A stretch of 64,000 bases of DNA from Aliiroseovarius sp. PrR006 (lineage in GTDB: Bacteria; Pseudomonadota; Alphaproteobacteria; Rhodobacterales; Rhodobacteraceae): the NCBI RefSeq assembly GCF_010500215.1, contig NZ_JAAGOY010000008.1:1-64000 (forward strand), given 5' to 3'. Shown piece after piece: positions 25,873 through 34,102 of this stretch. Every line of letters starts with the position of its first letter. Position 1 is the stretch's first letter. The position numbers and the translations under genes were made by a program. Below the pieces are notes generated by a model, which had not been told where the DNA came from, did no database searches, and saw only the letters and a program-made list of their open reading frames with translations.

Positions 25873-26745
25873 GTGCGCGTAACTGATCAGCTTTTACAAC
25901 ATCGCGAAGAGATGACCCCGTCCGAGCGACAGCTTCTGAACGCAATTCTGGACGACTACCCCCTATCCGGGCTTGGCAGCATCACTGAACTGGCCGCGAA
26001 CGCGTCGGTGTCCACAACGACGGTCGCGCGACTTTTGCAAAAAACCGGGTTCAACGGTTATCCGCAGTTTCAGGCCGCCCTGCGGCGCGAGTTGAAAGAG
26101 ATGATCTCGGACCCGGTGGCCAAGCGCGACGTGTGGAAGACCGATCTGCCGGAAGAGCACATGCTGAACCGGTATTCGCGACAGGCGCTTGAAAACCAAA
26201 GACGCAGCCTGGACGAGGTCGACCCGGACGAATTCGACGGGCTGTGCAAGCTGCTCTCCGATCCAAATCGCCGCATCTTCATCACCGGGGGCCGGATCAC
26301 CGGTACGTTGGCGCAGTATTTCTATCTTCACCTCCAGATGATCCGCCCTGACGTGCGCATTCTGCCCTTTTCCGCCTCGTGGACACACGAGCTTTTGGAC
26401 ATTCGCAAAGGGGACGTCCTGATCGCGCTGGATGTGCGCCGGTACGAGAACACCACGCTGGTAATCGGGCAGCTGTGTCACGAACGCGAGGCCGAGATCG
26501 TGCTCTTCACCGATCAATGGCGCTCGCCCATTCACCGTTTGGCACGTCATACGTTCAGTGCGCGCATCGCGGTGCCGTCCGCCTGGGATTCGATGGCTGC
26601 GATTCTGGTCTTGCTGGAATGCGCCGTGGCCGAGGTGCAAGAGCGTCTTTGGGACGATGTTAAGGCCCGCACGGATGCGCTGGAAGAGGCGTTCGACCGC
26701 ACCAAACTGTTTCGTAAATTCGGACAAAGCAGCAGCTCAAACTAG
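25873..26745 (+). CDS. RpiR-family transcriptional regulator (HTH + SIS domain)
   Basis: The 290-residue protein has an N-terminal RpiR helix-turn-helix (ITELAANASVSTTTVARLLQ) and a SIS domain from about residue 120 (RIFITGGRITGTLAQYFYLHL). The SIS fold usually senses a phosphorylated sugar-like ligand. I chose GTG 25873 with AAAGGG 9 bases upstream, because the first in-frame ATG (25840) lies inside the TTGACAGAATGA motif and adds a poor leader; 25840 remains possible. It is divergent from the TRAP/catabolic operon and is its likely regulator. Confidence 0.88.
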   Translation: MRVTDQLLQHREEMTPSERQLLNAILDDYPLSGLGSITELAANASVSTTTVARLLQKTGFNGYPQFQAALRRELKEMISDPVAKRDVWKTDLPEEHMLNRYSRQALENQRRSLDEVDPDEFDGLCKLLSDPNRRIFITGGRITGTLAQYFYLHLQMIRPDVRILPFSASWTHELLDIRKGDVLIALDVRRYENTTLVIGQLCHEREAEIVLFTDQWRSPIHRLARHTFSARIAVPSAWDSMAAILVLLECAVAEVQERLWDDVKARTDALEEAFDRTKLFRKFGQSSSSN

Positions 26746-26927
26746 AACCTTACACTTTGTAGAAACAGTATAATTTCGATTTTCCCCTGCATTTGTTGGG
26801 CCAAGCGCCACCCAGCGCCACCTGCCCCATTTTTCCCGCAGTTTTGAGAAACCCCCACTTTGTGATAGAATGAGGGGGTAAACCTTCTAAATTTAATTGC
26901 AAATTCTGATTTGGGCCGCGTGAGCGC

Positions 26928-29117
26928 ATGTCCGAAATTGATACCAAAATCGTGCAGAAAAACGGGGTCCGGGCAGATTGGGTTGATCTGAGGGATCAGA
27001 CCTATGTGCCGAATTTAGCCATCCTGAAACACGCACTGGCGATGGACCCCAAACTGCTAAACCCTGCCGACGACGCGGGGCTGCGACATCCGATCTTCAC
27101 AGTGCGCGATCAGGGGGTATCTGGCCGCTGTGTTGGCTTTGCGCTGGCCAATCTGATCGACATTCAGCGCCACCTGCAACATACTGAACGCGGCGGCCCG
27201 CATGGCAGCGCGGGTCACGCGAAAGACATCACCAGCGCAGACATGCTGTATCGCATGGCGTATTTCCACGACCGCTATCCGTCGCTTGAGGCTATGAAAA
27301 CGGACACGCACGAGGGCGTCCTGACCCTGCGCTCGGCCATCAAGGGGTTCTATCACCACGGGGCCTGCTTGGACTGGCCCTTCGCCAGTGCTCCGCCAGA
27401 CGACACGCGGTGGCAAAGCGACTGTTATCTGGCGGGCGGACCGGATGCCGAGCGCCGCTTCACCAGCGTGGCGCAGGCGCGGCATGCGCGCGACATCGGG
27501 CTGGGGGCGTATTTCCGGCTGGCCTCGGTCCTGAACCATTTTCACGCGGCGCTGAATGACGCGCAGGCCGTGTTGGTCAGCGCGAATATCCATGACGGAT
27601 GGTTGCAGGCCACGCCGCAGAACAGCGGGGCGATTGGCTGGCCGCCCGCGCAAGGCAAGCTTGGCACCCATGCTTTTGTGCTGACGGGATATGATCAGCA
27701 CGGCTTTCACGTGCTGAATTCGTGGGGGCCGGGCTGGGGTGGTTATCTGGGACAGGCCGGAATTGGGTTGTGGAGCTATGACGACTGGGCGCGCAACGTC
27801 ATCGACGGCTGGGTGCTGCGACTGGGCGTTCCCGCGCCGGCGGCGTTCGGTGCTTCGGTCGGCGAGAAGGGCACCAAGGGCGTAATTGGCAAGATCCGGT
27901 CCGGCTCGACCCCGTGTTTTGAACTGGTCGGGCATTACATGCATCTGGATGACGGCTATCACGTCTCGACCGGGTCCTACCCATCGTTCAAAGACGGGTG
28001 GTCCCGCACGCAGGCCCACCTTGCCCCTAAGTTAGACCCTACGGTCGCCCCAGACGATCCCAACAAATATCGCGGCGTGCTCTTGTGGATCCCCGGCAGT
28101 CTGGAGGGCATCAAACCCGCTTTTTCCGCCGCCGTCGCACGCAAGAACGCGATCAAGGCGATGGGGCTGTACCCGTACTCGATCTTCTGGTGCAACAGCT
28201 TCGTCGAGAAATCGCTAGAGGTGCTGGCAAGCCTTTTTGACAGCTGCACCAAGCAAGCGGGCGACACGGCCGAACATCTGGACGAACTGATTGAAAACCG
28301 CGTGCGCGGTGTCGGGCGGGCTTTTTGGCGCGACATTGAAATGAGCGCCATGCGCGCGCTGAAAGGCACGGGCGAGCTGCCGTTTGAACAGCACCATGAC
28401 CGCAGCCATTCGAAAACCGGGATCGTCGGGGATTTTCTGCACAGCCTTTTGGACCTGAAAGACCAGACCGGCTGCGAACTGCACATCGTCGCGGAAGGCG
28501 CCGGCATCTTGATCGTGCACGAGATGCTGTCCCTGCTTAAGCCCGACATGCCACCACCCTTCTCGCGTCCCGGCGTGGATTTCCGCGAGACATGGTTCGA
28601 CACGATGCATTTGGTGCATCCGGCCATCGGGTTGCCCCGCGCGCAGAACGTGCTGCTGCCCCGGATCACGCAAATGAACGGCGCGCTGGATCCCGCACGC
28701 CACAGCAAAAGCCGTGCCCGCGGACCCGTGGTGCAGCCGCTATTGCGCGCCGCCGAGGATGTGCCCGCCCGGATCTATGTCCCGACCGAGGAGCTGGAGG
28801 ATCGCGTCTGTTTCGGCGCCTATGGCAAGTCGGTTTTGCATCTGGTCTCGAACGCATTCGAAGACCGCTATCCCCTGCCGCGCGGCACCGACACGCCGGA
28901 CGCAGGCGCCTATCTGAAAGCACGCCCTTTTCTGGGCATGGCCAGCCTTGTCGACAACGACGCGGCGGTCGCCAGCGGCGCGATCTTTCGCCTGAACCGC
29001 ATCCACGACCAGAAACACGATCTTGAGCGCATTCAGCAGACCGACCTGAATGCCGACCCGACCATCACCACCAGTATTTTCGAGTGCATCAGAGGATTTC
29101 AGAAACACGTGACCTGA
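26928..29117 (+). CDS. Papain-like cysteine protease fused to a probable inactive alpha/beta hydrolase domain
   Basis: The 729-residue protein has two parts. Residues about 15-300 form a C1A papain-like peptidase: oxyanion Gln62 and nucleophile Cys68 in RDQGVSGRC, His248 in LGTHAFVLTGYD, and Asn264 in LNSWGPGWGG. Residues about 380-640 look like an alpha/beta hydrolase core: VLLWIPGS, then HIVAEGAG where the usual nucleophile motif would be. There Gly524 replaces the catalytic Ser, so this part is probably a binding or scaffold domain. No signal peptide or membrane segment is seen. The stop is 15 bp before the next gene, which has AAAGGAG. No Shine-Dalgarno precedes ATG 26928. Function is unknown. 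Confidence 0.85.
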   Translation: MSEIDTKIVQKNGVRADWVDLRDQTYVPNLAILKHALAMDPKLLNPADDAGLRHPIFTVRDQGVSGRCVGFALANLIDIQRHLQHTERGGPHGSAGHAKDITSADMLYRMAYFHDRYPSLEAMKTDTHEGVLTLRSAIKGFYHHGACLDWPFASAPPDDTRWQSDCYLAGGPDAERRFTSVAQARHARDIGLGAYFRLASVLNHFHAALNDAQAVLVSANIHDGWLQATPQNSGAIGWPPAQGKLGTHAFVLTGYDQHGFHVLNSWGPGWGGYLGQAGIGLWSYDDWARNVIDGWVLRLGVPAPAAFGASVGEKGTKGVIGKIRSGSTPCFELVGHYMHLDDGYHVSTGSYPSFKDGWSRTQAHLAPKLDPTVAPDDPNKYRGVLLWIPGSLEGIKPAFSAAVARKNAIKAMGLYPYSIFWCNSFVEKSLEVLASLFDSCTKQAGDTAEHLDELIENRVRGVGRAFWRDIEMSAMRALKGTGELPFEQHHDRSHSKTGIVGDFLHSLLDLKDQTGCELHIVAEGAGILIVHEMLSLLKPDMPPPFSRPGVDFRETWFDTMHLVHPAIGLPRAQNVLLPRITQMNGALDPARHSKSRARGPVVQPLLRAAEDVPARIYVPTEELEDRVCFGAYGKSVLHLVSNAFEDRYPLPRGTDTPDAGAYLKARPFLGMASLVDNDAAVASGAIFRLNRIHDQKHDLERIQQTDLNADPTITTSIFECIRGFQKHVT

Positions 29118-29132
29118 TAAAGGAGAAGACCG

Positions 29133-32100
29133 ATGGCCAAAATCTCAGTCGAACAGCTTATGTCCCAAATGGCGGATCCCAACGTCGAAGAGACGGACCT
29201 GGCCAAGTATTTCATTCTAGACGAGGCGAACTCGGGCGCATTCAACCCGATGTTCAAGCTGAACCCAGAGACGGTCGAGTTGCCTGAAGGGCCAGATGCG
29301 CGGGCGCGCACGGCGGCGGCGATGAATTTTTTCAACTGGCTGTCACGCGCACGGCGGCAGGGCATGTTCCGCGACAAGCTGAAGGAAGGCTATACCGGTC
29401 CGATCATCGTGTCGGAAGGCGACAGCTGGTTCCAGTACCCGGTGCGTCTGCGCGACACGATTGATTACCTGATGAAGCCCTATGCGGTGTTTTCGCTTGG
29501 GGCGGCGGGTGACCTTCTGAAAAAGATGGCGGACAAGCAGGAATACCTGAATGCGTTGGACGACGAGAAGGGCGAGATCCTGCTTCTGTCCGGCGGCGGC
29601 AATGATCTGGTTGCAGGTGGGGCGCTGGCCTCGCATCTGGAAAAATACGACCCGGCGCTGAAGCCTGCGGATTATCTGCTGCCCTCGTTCCACATGCTTC
29701 TGGACGATGCGATCCACAATTACGGGCGCATGTTCCGGGACGTCCAACAACACTTCCCGCATGTCAGCGTGCTGTGCCACGGCTATGACTATCCGATCCC
29801 TAATGAGGGCCGCTGGCTGGGCGCCCCGATGGAAGAGCAAGAGATCCTCGACAAGGCCCTACAGCGCGACATCGCCATCGAGATGATGGATGCCTTTAAC
29901 CGCCGTCTACGGCGGCTGGCGCAATCCGTGCCGAACGCCACCTATATCGACTGCCGCAACACGGTCGCGGACGAGAACTGGTTTGACGAATTGCACCCGG
30001 ACGACACCGGCTATGGCAAGGTCGCGCAGAAATTCGAGGTTGAGATCAAGAAGATCGAGGCCGAGCGCATCGAAACGCCCCCTGTCATCAGCGGCCCGTT
30101 CGGTCTGGCCAGCGATCTTCAGGCCGACCTTCACCCCACCCCCGTCATTGCAGGCGGCGCGCCCAAGGGGATGTCTCTGCATGTGGGTCTGAACTTGGTG
30201 GACCCGGCCCATTACGACGGCTGGGACGGCAAGTTGAACGCCTGCGAAGCCGACGCGCTGGACATGGAAGCCTTGGCTTTGGCCGAGGGCTTCACCCCCA
30301 CGCGGCTTCTGACCGCCGACGCCACGCGGCAAAACGTGGTCGCTGAAATCGAACGCGCGGCAGAGGAACTGAACGCAGGCGATATGTTCCTGTTCACCGT
30401 CTCGGGTCACGGCGGGCGGGTGCCGGACTTTAATCAGGACGAAGACCATGACGGCGACGAGAAGATGGACGAGACGTTGTGCCTCTATGATTTCCAAATC
30501 GCCGATGACGAGCTTTACATGCTCTGGACCAAGTTCCGCGCGGGGGTGCGGGTTTTGATGGTGCCGGACACCTGCCATTCGGGCTCGATGATCCGGTTTG
30601 GCCCCGGTGCGCCGACAACCCTGTTTGGCCGTCCGATGTCTCCAAGCCCCAACGTGCGGGCGATGCCCTTACATATCGAAGACCGCGTCTGGCGCGCCAA
30701 TGAAGCGGCCTATCGCGAGGCGTCGAAGTCCTATAGCGCGCTGAAGGAAAGCGTGATGACCTCGCCGCTGTCCAGCCCGATCCAAGCCTCGGTCCTGAAC
30801 CTTGGGGCCTGTAAAGACGAACAGTTCGCGATGGACGGCCCGCAAAACGGAGCCTTCACCGGCGCGCTTTTGACCGTCTGGTCGGATGGCGCATTCAAGG
30901 GCGATTATCGGTCCTTCTGCACCGCCATCGACGCCGAGATCAACAGCGACAGCCAGACCCCGCAATTGTTCGAAGCGCTGCTAAAAGAGCCGAACTTCGT
31001 CACCGACCGGCCCTTCACATTGCTCCCCGCCCGGGGGCAACAGGTCGCGGTCGCCAGCCCACCCCGCACCAGCCCCGAGGACGAAGAGGGCGACGAGCAC
31101 GACCAGATCCCCGACAGCCAAGTGCGTGCGATCTTGGATGCCAAGGCGCGGGGCGCGGGGTTCCGCGACTCGACTGCTGCGTTGAACTGGCCGGATTATG
31201 CCGCATTTGACTCCTTTATCCGGTCGCTGGGGCTGCGCAATTTCTCGACCGACGAGTTTCTGGTTCTGGGTGGCGGGCACAACACCCCTGGCGGGGCCTG
31301 TCAGGGCAAAAACCTGTTTCCGTCGCGCAACCTTTGGGGGAACATCGCCAAGACCGCGCAGGTGCTCGACCATCTGCGGGATCGTCTGGGCAAGCCGATT
31401 GCGATCACCAACGCCTATCGCGGTCCGGCCTATAACCAGTGTATTGGCGGGGCGAAATCCAGCCAGCATATGGCGTTCCGGGCGCTGGACTTCCAAGTCG
31501 CGGGGATGGACGCGCCGCAGGTCGCTATGGCCCTGCGCTGGCTGCGCGACAAGGAAGGGTTCTTTACCGGCGGGATCGGGCGCTACAACAGCTTCACCCA
31601 TATCGACACGCGGGGCACCAACGCCACGTGGCCACCCGCGTTCCGGGACGCGGCACTGCCCGCAAAGACCCCGCTTCTGCCAGTCGACCCCGGCGCGGCC
31701 CCTGTGGTGCACAGCCCAAGCGGCAAGCTGGATCTGGCGGACCGCATTGCGACGCTGTTCGCGACCGCTCTGGCCAAGCCCCGATCGGCTCCGGGCGACG
31801 TCCACTCAGCCTTTGCCGAACCCACGTCGCGCTCTGCCGACGCGTTCGATCCAAGCACCACCAACGCCACTGCGCAGCAAGCGCTGCAATCGGCGGTGAA
31901 TGCCTCCAGCGTGATTTCCTTCGTCGACAACCTGACCCCGCTGCAAAAAGAGGACGTGCTGCTGTCGACCCTCTTCGCCCAGCGCGCTGCGGATGCCGTC
32001 TTTGACCCGGTGAAAGACCGCGCCGCATGGTTCGTGAAGTACATGGATCTGATGAGCCTCATGGGTTGGAGCCGCGAAGCCGCTCCGTTCGAGGCCAGCC

Positions 32101-32528
32101 AGCGGATGAAAGGCAATGGCAGCTTTGATCAGGTCATTCTGGCCACACTGGCGCAGGTGGCGACGGGCAACCAGTTCCGCATCGTCGAAAGCGCCATCGA
32201 AGCGCTGCGCGGGCTGACGCAGGACGATGGCAAGATCAAGCTCTTTGACTTCGAGACCTCGTCGTCCACTGGCGGCAACTTCCAGATCGGCAGCGCCGAG
32301 GCTTCGGGCGATGTAATCAGCATGGCCTTGGGCGCGTTCAACTTCACCTACAAGGACCGCAAGCAGAACCTGCTGTTCGTCACGTGGGGCAAGAACGAGC
32401 TGCAGTATTGGCTGTCTGCCCAGAAACTCGCACTCAGCCCGGTGATCTACGCCGATGTGCGCGAGATCATTCGCGACAAGCTGTCAGACACGCGTAAGAC
32501 CTTGATTGCAGACATTGATCTGGGCTGA
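29133..32528 (+). CDS. Multidomain protein: SGNH hydrolase, caspase-like protease, M15 zinc peptidase, unknown C-terminal domain
   Basis: The 1131-residue protein strings together several enzymes. Residues about 85-310 form an SGNH hydrolase with Ser98 in SEGDSWF, Asn157 in GGGND, and Asp285/His288 in DELHPDD. Residues about 345-630 form a caspase-like (C14) domain with His426 in SGHGG, Cys481 in DTCHSG and the closing QNGAFTGALL. Residues about 680-840 form an M15 D,D-peptidase-like domain with Arg763 in AYRGPAYN, His779 and Asp786 in SQHMAFRALD, and His823 in FTHID. Residues about 920-1131 are a helical then beta-rich domain I do not recognise. There is no signal peptide. AAAGGAG precedes ATG 29133. 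It is the centre of a three-gene unit; its role is unknown. Confidence 0.88.
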   Translation: MAKISVEQLMSQMADPNVEETDLAKYFILDEANSGAFNPMFKLNPETVELPEGPDARARTAAAMNFFNWLSRARRQGMFRDKLKEGYTGPIIVSEGDSWFQYPVRLRDTIDYLMKPYAVFSLGAAGDLLKKMADKQEYLNALDDEKGEILLLSGGGNDLVAGGALASHLEKYDPALKPADYLLPSFHMLLDDAIHNYGRMFRDVQQHFPHVSVLCHGYDYPIPNEGRWLGAPMEEQEILDKALQRDIAIEMMDAFNRRLRRLAQSVPNATYIDCRNTVADENWFDELHPDDTGYGKVAQKFEVEIKKIEAERIETPPVISGPFGLASDLQADLHPTPVIAGGAPKGMSLHVGLNLVDPAHYDGWDGKLNACEADALDMEALALAEGFTPTRLLTADATRQNVVAEIERAAEELNAGDMFLFTVSGHGGRVPDFNQDEDHDGDEKMDETLCLYDFQIADDELYMLWTKFRAGVRVLMVPDTCHSGSMIRFGPGAPTTLFGRPMSPSPNVRAMPLHIEDRVWRANEAAYREASKSYSALKESVMTSPLSSPIQASVLNLGACKDEQFAMDGPQNGAFTGALLTVWSDGAFKGDYRSFCTAIDAEINSDSQTPQLFEALLKEPNFVTDRPFTLLPARGQQVAVASPPRTSPEDEEGDEHDQIPDSQVRAILDAKARGAGFRDSTAALNWPDYAAFDSFIRSLGLRNFSTDEFLVLGGGHNTPGGACQGKNLFPSRNLWGNIAKTAQVLDHLRDRLGKPIAITNAYRGPAYNQCIGGAKSSQHMAFRALDFQVAGMDAPQVAMALRWLRDKEGFFTGGIGRYNSFTHIDTRGTNATWPPAFRDAALPAKTPLLPVDPGAAPVVHSPSGKLDLADRIATLFATALAKPRSAPGDVHSAFAEPTSRSADAFDPSTTNATAQQALQSAVNASSVISFVDNLTPLQKEDVLLSTLFAQRAADAVFDPVKDRAAWFVKYMDLMSLMGWSREAAPFEASQRMKGNGSFDQVILATLAQVATGNQFRIVESAIEALRGLTQDDGKIKLFDFETSSSTGGNFQIGSAEASGDVISMALGAFNFTYKDRKQNLLFVTWGKNELQYWLSAQKLALSPVIYADVREIIRDKLSDTRKTLIADIDLG

Positions 32529-32537
32529 TCGGGGGCT

Positions 32538-33596
32538 ATGATGGTGCGCGCAAAGGACAAGACCAAGCTGCAGATTGATCCGCGCTATCTGCTGATCATG
32601 CTTCTGCCCGTCGTTGTTCTGATCGTGGCCGAGTATCTGCTGGGCACATTTGGGGACACCTCGGTGCATCTTGAAGGATTGGAGCTGAAAGACCAGTCCC
32701 GCCTGATCGAACTGAGCGCGCGCTATCGCTTTCTGGCCGCCCTGTTTTTCTTTGGCGGGGCGACGGTCTCGGTCACTGCGATCTTTGTGTTCGAGCTCTA
32801 TTCCCGCCACACGCGGCGCTCGATCCTGACCACGATTGTGGGGATCTTGGGGATCATTTCTGTCTCGCTCAGCTTCTCGACTTTCGAACCCGATTGGATG
32901 CCCGCGAGTTTTGAAAGCGAAACCCTTCTAGGGCTAAACCTGTTTCACGCCTTGATGGTCCCGGCCAGCTTGGCGGGTTGCGATGCTGGAGGGAGCCTGC
33001 CCAATGGCTGTGACCAATTAGGGGCGTATTTCGCGATGGATTACTTGCTGGACCACGCGAACATTCTGACCTCGTTGTCCGCGGGTGCCGTGATCGCCGG
33101 GATGGTCTTGGCCCTGTCCCGCCCCGCAAATGTCGGGAGGTCGGCCCACCCGGACCTCGATACCGAGGCGCGCATCCTGAAAACCGCACAGGCGACCACG
33201 CAGCGGTATCTCTATTGCTCGGGCATCTTGCTGACGACCGGGATGGTCTTGATGCTGTCGTGGATGTCGTGGCCCGGTGACGCGATCTTGAATGACGACA
33301 TGCGCAAAGCCCATGCCGAGCTGGTCAGTTCCCTGTCGATCTATCGGGGCGTCACCTATTCGGTCCTGATCCTGTCCTATTATCTGCCTGTCAGCCTGAT
33401 CCTGAAGGTCCGCATCGACACCTTTCACGATGCTGTCGATGCGGCCGGGGAACCCGAATTGGCGAAGGACGTTGCGGGCTTTGACATTCAGCGTATCGCG
33501 ACACTGGACGCGCTGAAGGCGATCATTGCCATCGTGTCCCCGATCCTGACCGGCGCGATTGGATCTTTCGGAGGTCTGGCAGGGTTCGGGGGATAA
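32538..33596 (+). CDS. Multi-pass membrane protein of the protease cluster
   Basis: The 352-residue protein has about six or seven hydrophobic segments, the clearest near residues 17-36, 63-85, 92-112, 176-200, 225-245, 275-295 and 325-345. A soluble stretch of about 60 residues with two Cys (LAGCDAGGSLPNGCDQ) lies between the third and fourth, where a disulfide on the periplasmic side is possible. The gene starts 9 bp after the 1131-residue protein with a GGGGG ribosome site, so it is co-transcribed. I do not recognise the family. It may anchor, sense for, or be a target of the proteases. It does not look like a gasdermin. Confidence 0.75.
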   Translation: MMVRAKDKTKLQIDPRYLLIMLLPVVVLIVAEYLLGTFGDTSVHLEGLELKDQSRLIELSARYRFLAALFFFGGATVSVTAIFVFELYSRHTRRSILTTIVGILGIISVSLSFSTFEPDWMPASFESETLLGLNLFHALMVPASLAGCDAGGSLPNGCDQLGAYFAMDYLLDHANILTSLSAGAVIAGMVLALSRPANVGRSAHPDLDTEARILKTAQATTQRYLYCSGILLTTGMVLMLSWMSWPGDAILNDDMRKAHAELVSSLSIYRGVTYSVLILSYYLPVSLILKVRIDTFHDAVDAAGEPELAKDVAGFDIQRIATLDALKAIIAIVSPILTGAIGSFGGLAGFGG

Positions 33597-33662
33597 CCGC
33601 CCATACTCGCACTTTGCAACCTTGACGCAAAACTGAGATCTTTTGCCACAATTTTGCTAGAT

Positions 33663-33676
33663 TCTTGGATCCAAGA
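33663..33676. promoter_or_regulatory. 14-bp perfect palindrome, GntR-like operator
   Basis: TCTTGGATCCAAGA, a perfect palindrome with the TTGGATCCAA core that suits GntR-family regulators. It lies downstream of the protease cluster and 427 bp before the hydroxyproline epimerase gene. No GntR gene is in the window. Confidence 0.5.
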
Positions 33677-33733
33677 TACATTAGGGTGAATGTACCACTT
33701 GCGGGCAACTGGCCCTCTATCGAATCGTCGTCA

Positions 33734-34096
33734 ATGAAACAGGTTATTTCAAACTATGGAACGCTCTTCCCTTTGGCCCGGCATCACATGGTGCCCCAAG
33801 GGATCGCTGGCGCATGTGCCAGCGCAGGCAATACATCATTCTATCACGACAAATGCGCCGTGCCCTCCACCCTACGGACACGGCAAAACGGTTTCAAAGA
33901 CGACCCGTACATGGAAAGCGCCATGCGCAAATTGACTGCACGTCTGCACATCAAAGGAAACTTTGATGTTTTTGGCCCAGATCCAGCCGTCGCCTATGCG
34001 TATTTCGCAGATAAACTGGGCGAAGCTGGGCTGGCGGGCTTCATGCACACAGCAGAAACCCTACGCTCACGTATGTCCCCTGAAATTTCGGTTTGA
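33734..34096 (+). CDS. Hypothetical small protein, doubtful
   Basis: An open frame of 120 residues from ATG 33734 ends 6 bp before the epimerase gene. The second half (from about DDPYMESAMRKLTARLH) has a protein-like composition with Ala-rich helices, but the first half has codon use unlike its neighbours and there is no ribosome site. It might be a small gene of the hydroxyproline unit, a decayed gene, or chance. No family is recognised. The rest of 33597-34102 holds only the palindrome at 33663. Confidence 0.3.
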   Translation: MKQVISNYGTLFPLARHHMVPQGIAGACASAGNTSFYHDKCAVPSTLRTRQNGFKDDPYMESAMRKLTARLHIKGNFDVFGPDPAVAYAYFADKLGEAGLAGFMHTAETLRSRMSPEISV

Positions 34097-34102
34097 ACAC
34101 TC

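Noticed and set aside
26815-26835. Short direct repeat AGCGCCACC before the papain gene as a CRISPR or phage attachment remnant
   Set aside because: Only two adjacent units with no spacer structure and no integrase or cas gene nearby.
32538-33596. Gasdermin-like pore former next to the caspase gene
   Set aside because: Bacterial gasdermins are mainly soluble beta proteins before cleavage. This one has six or seven hydrophobic helices, so the comparison fails.
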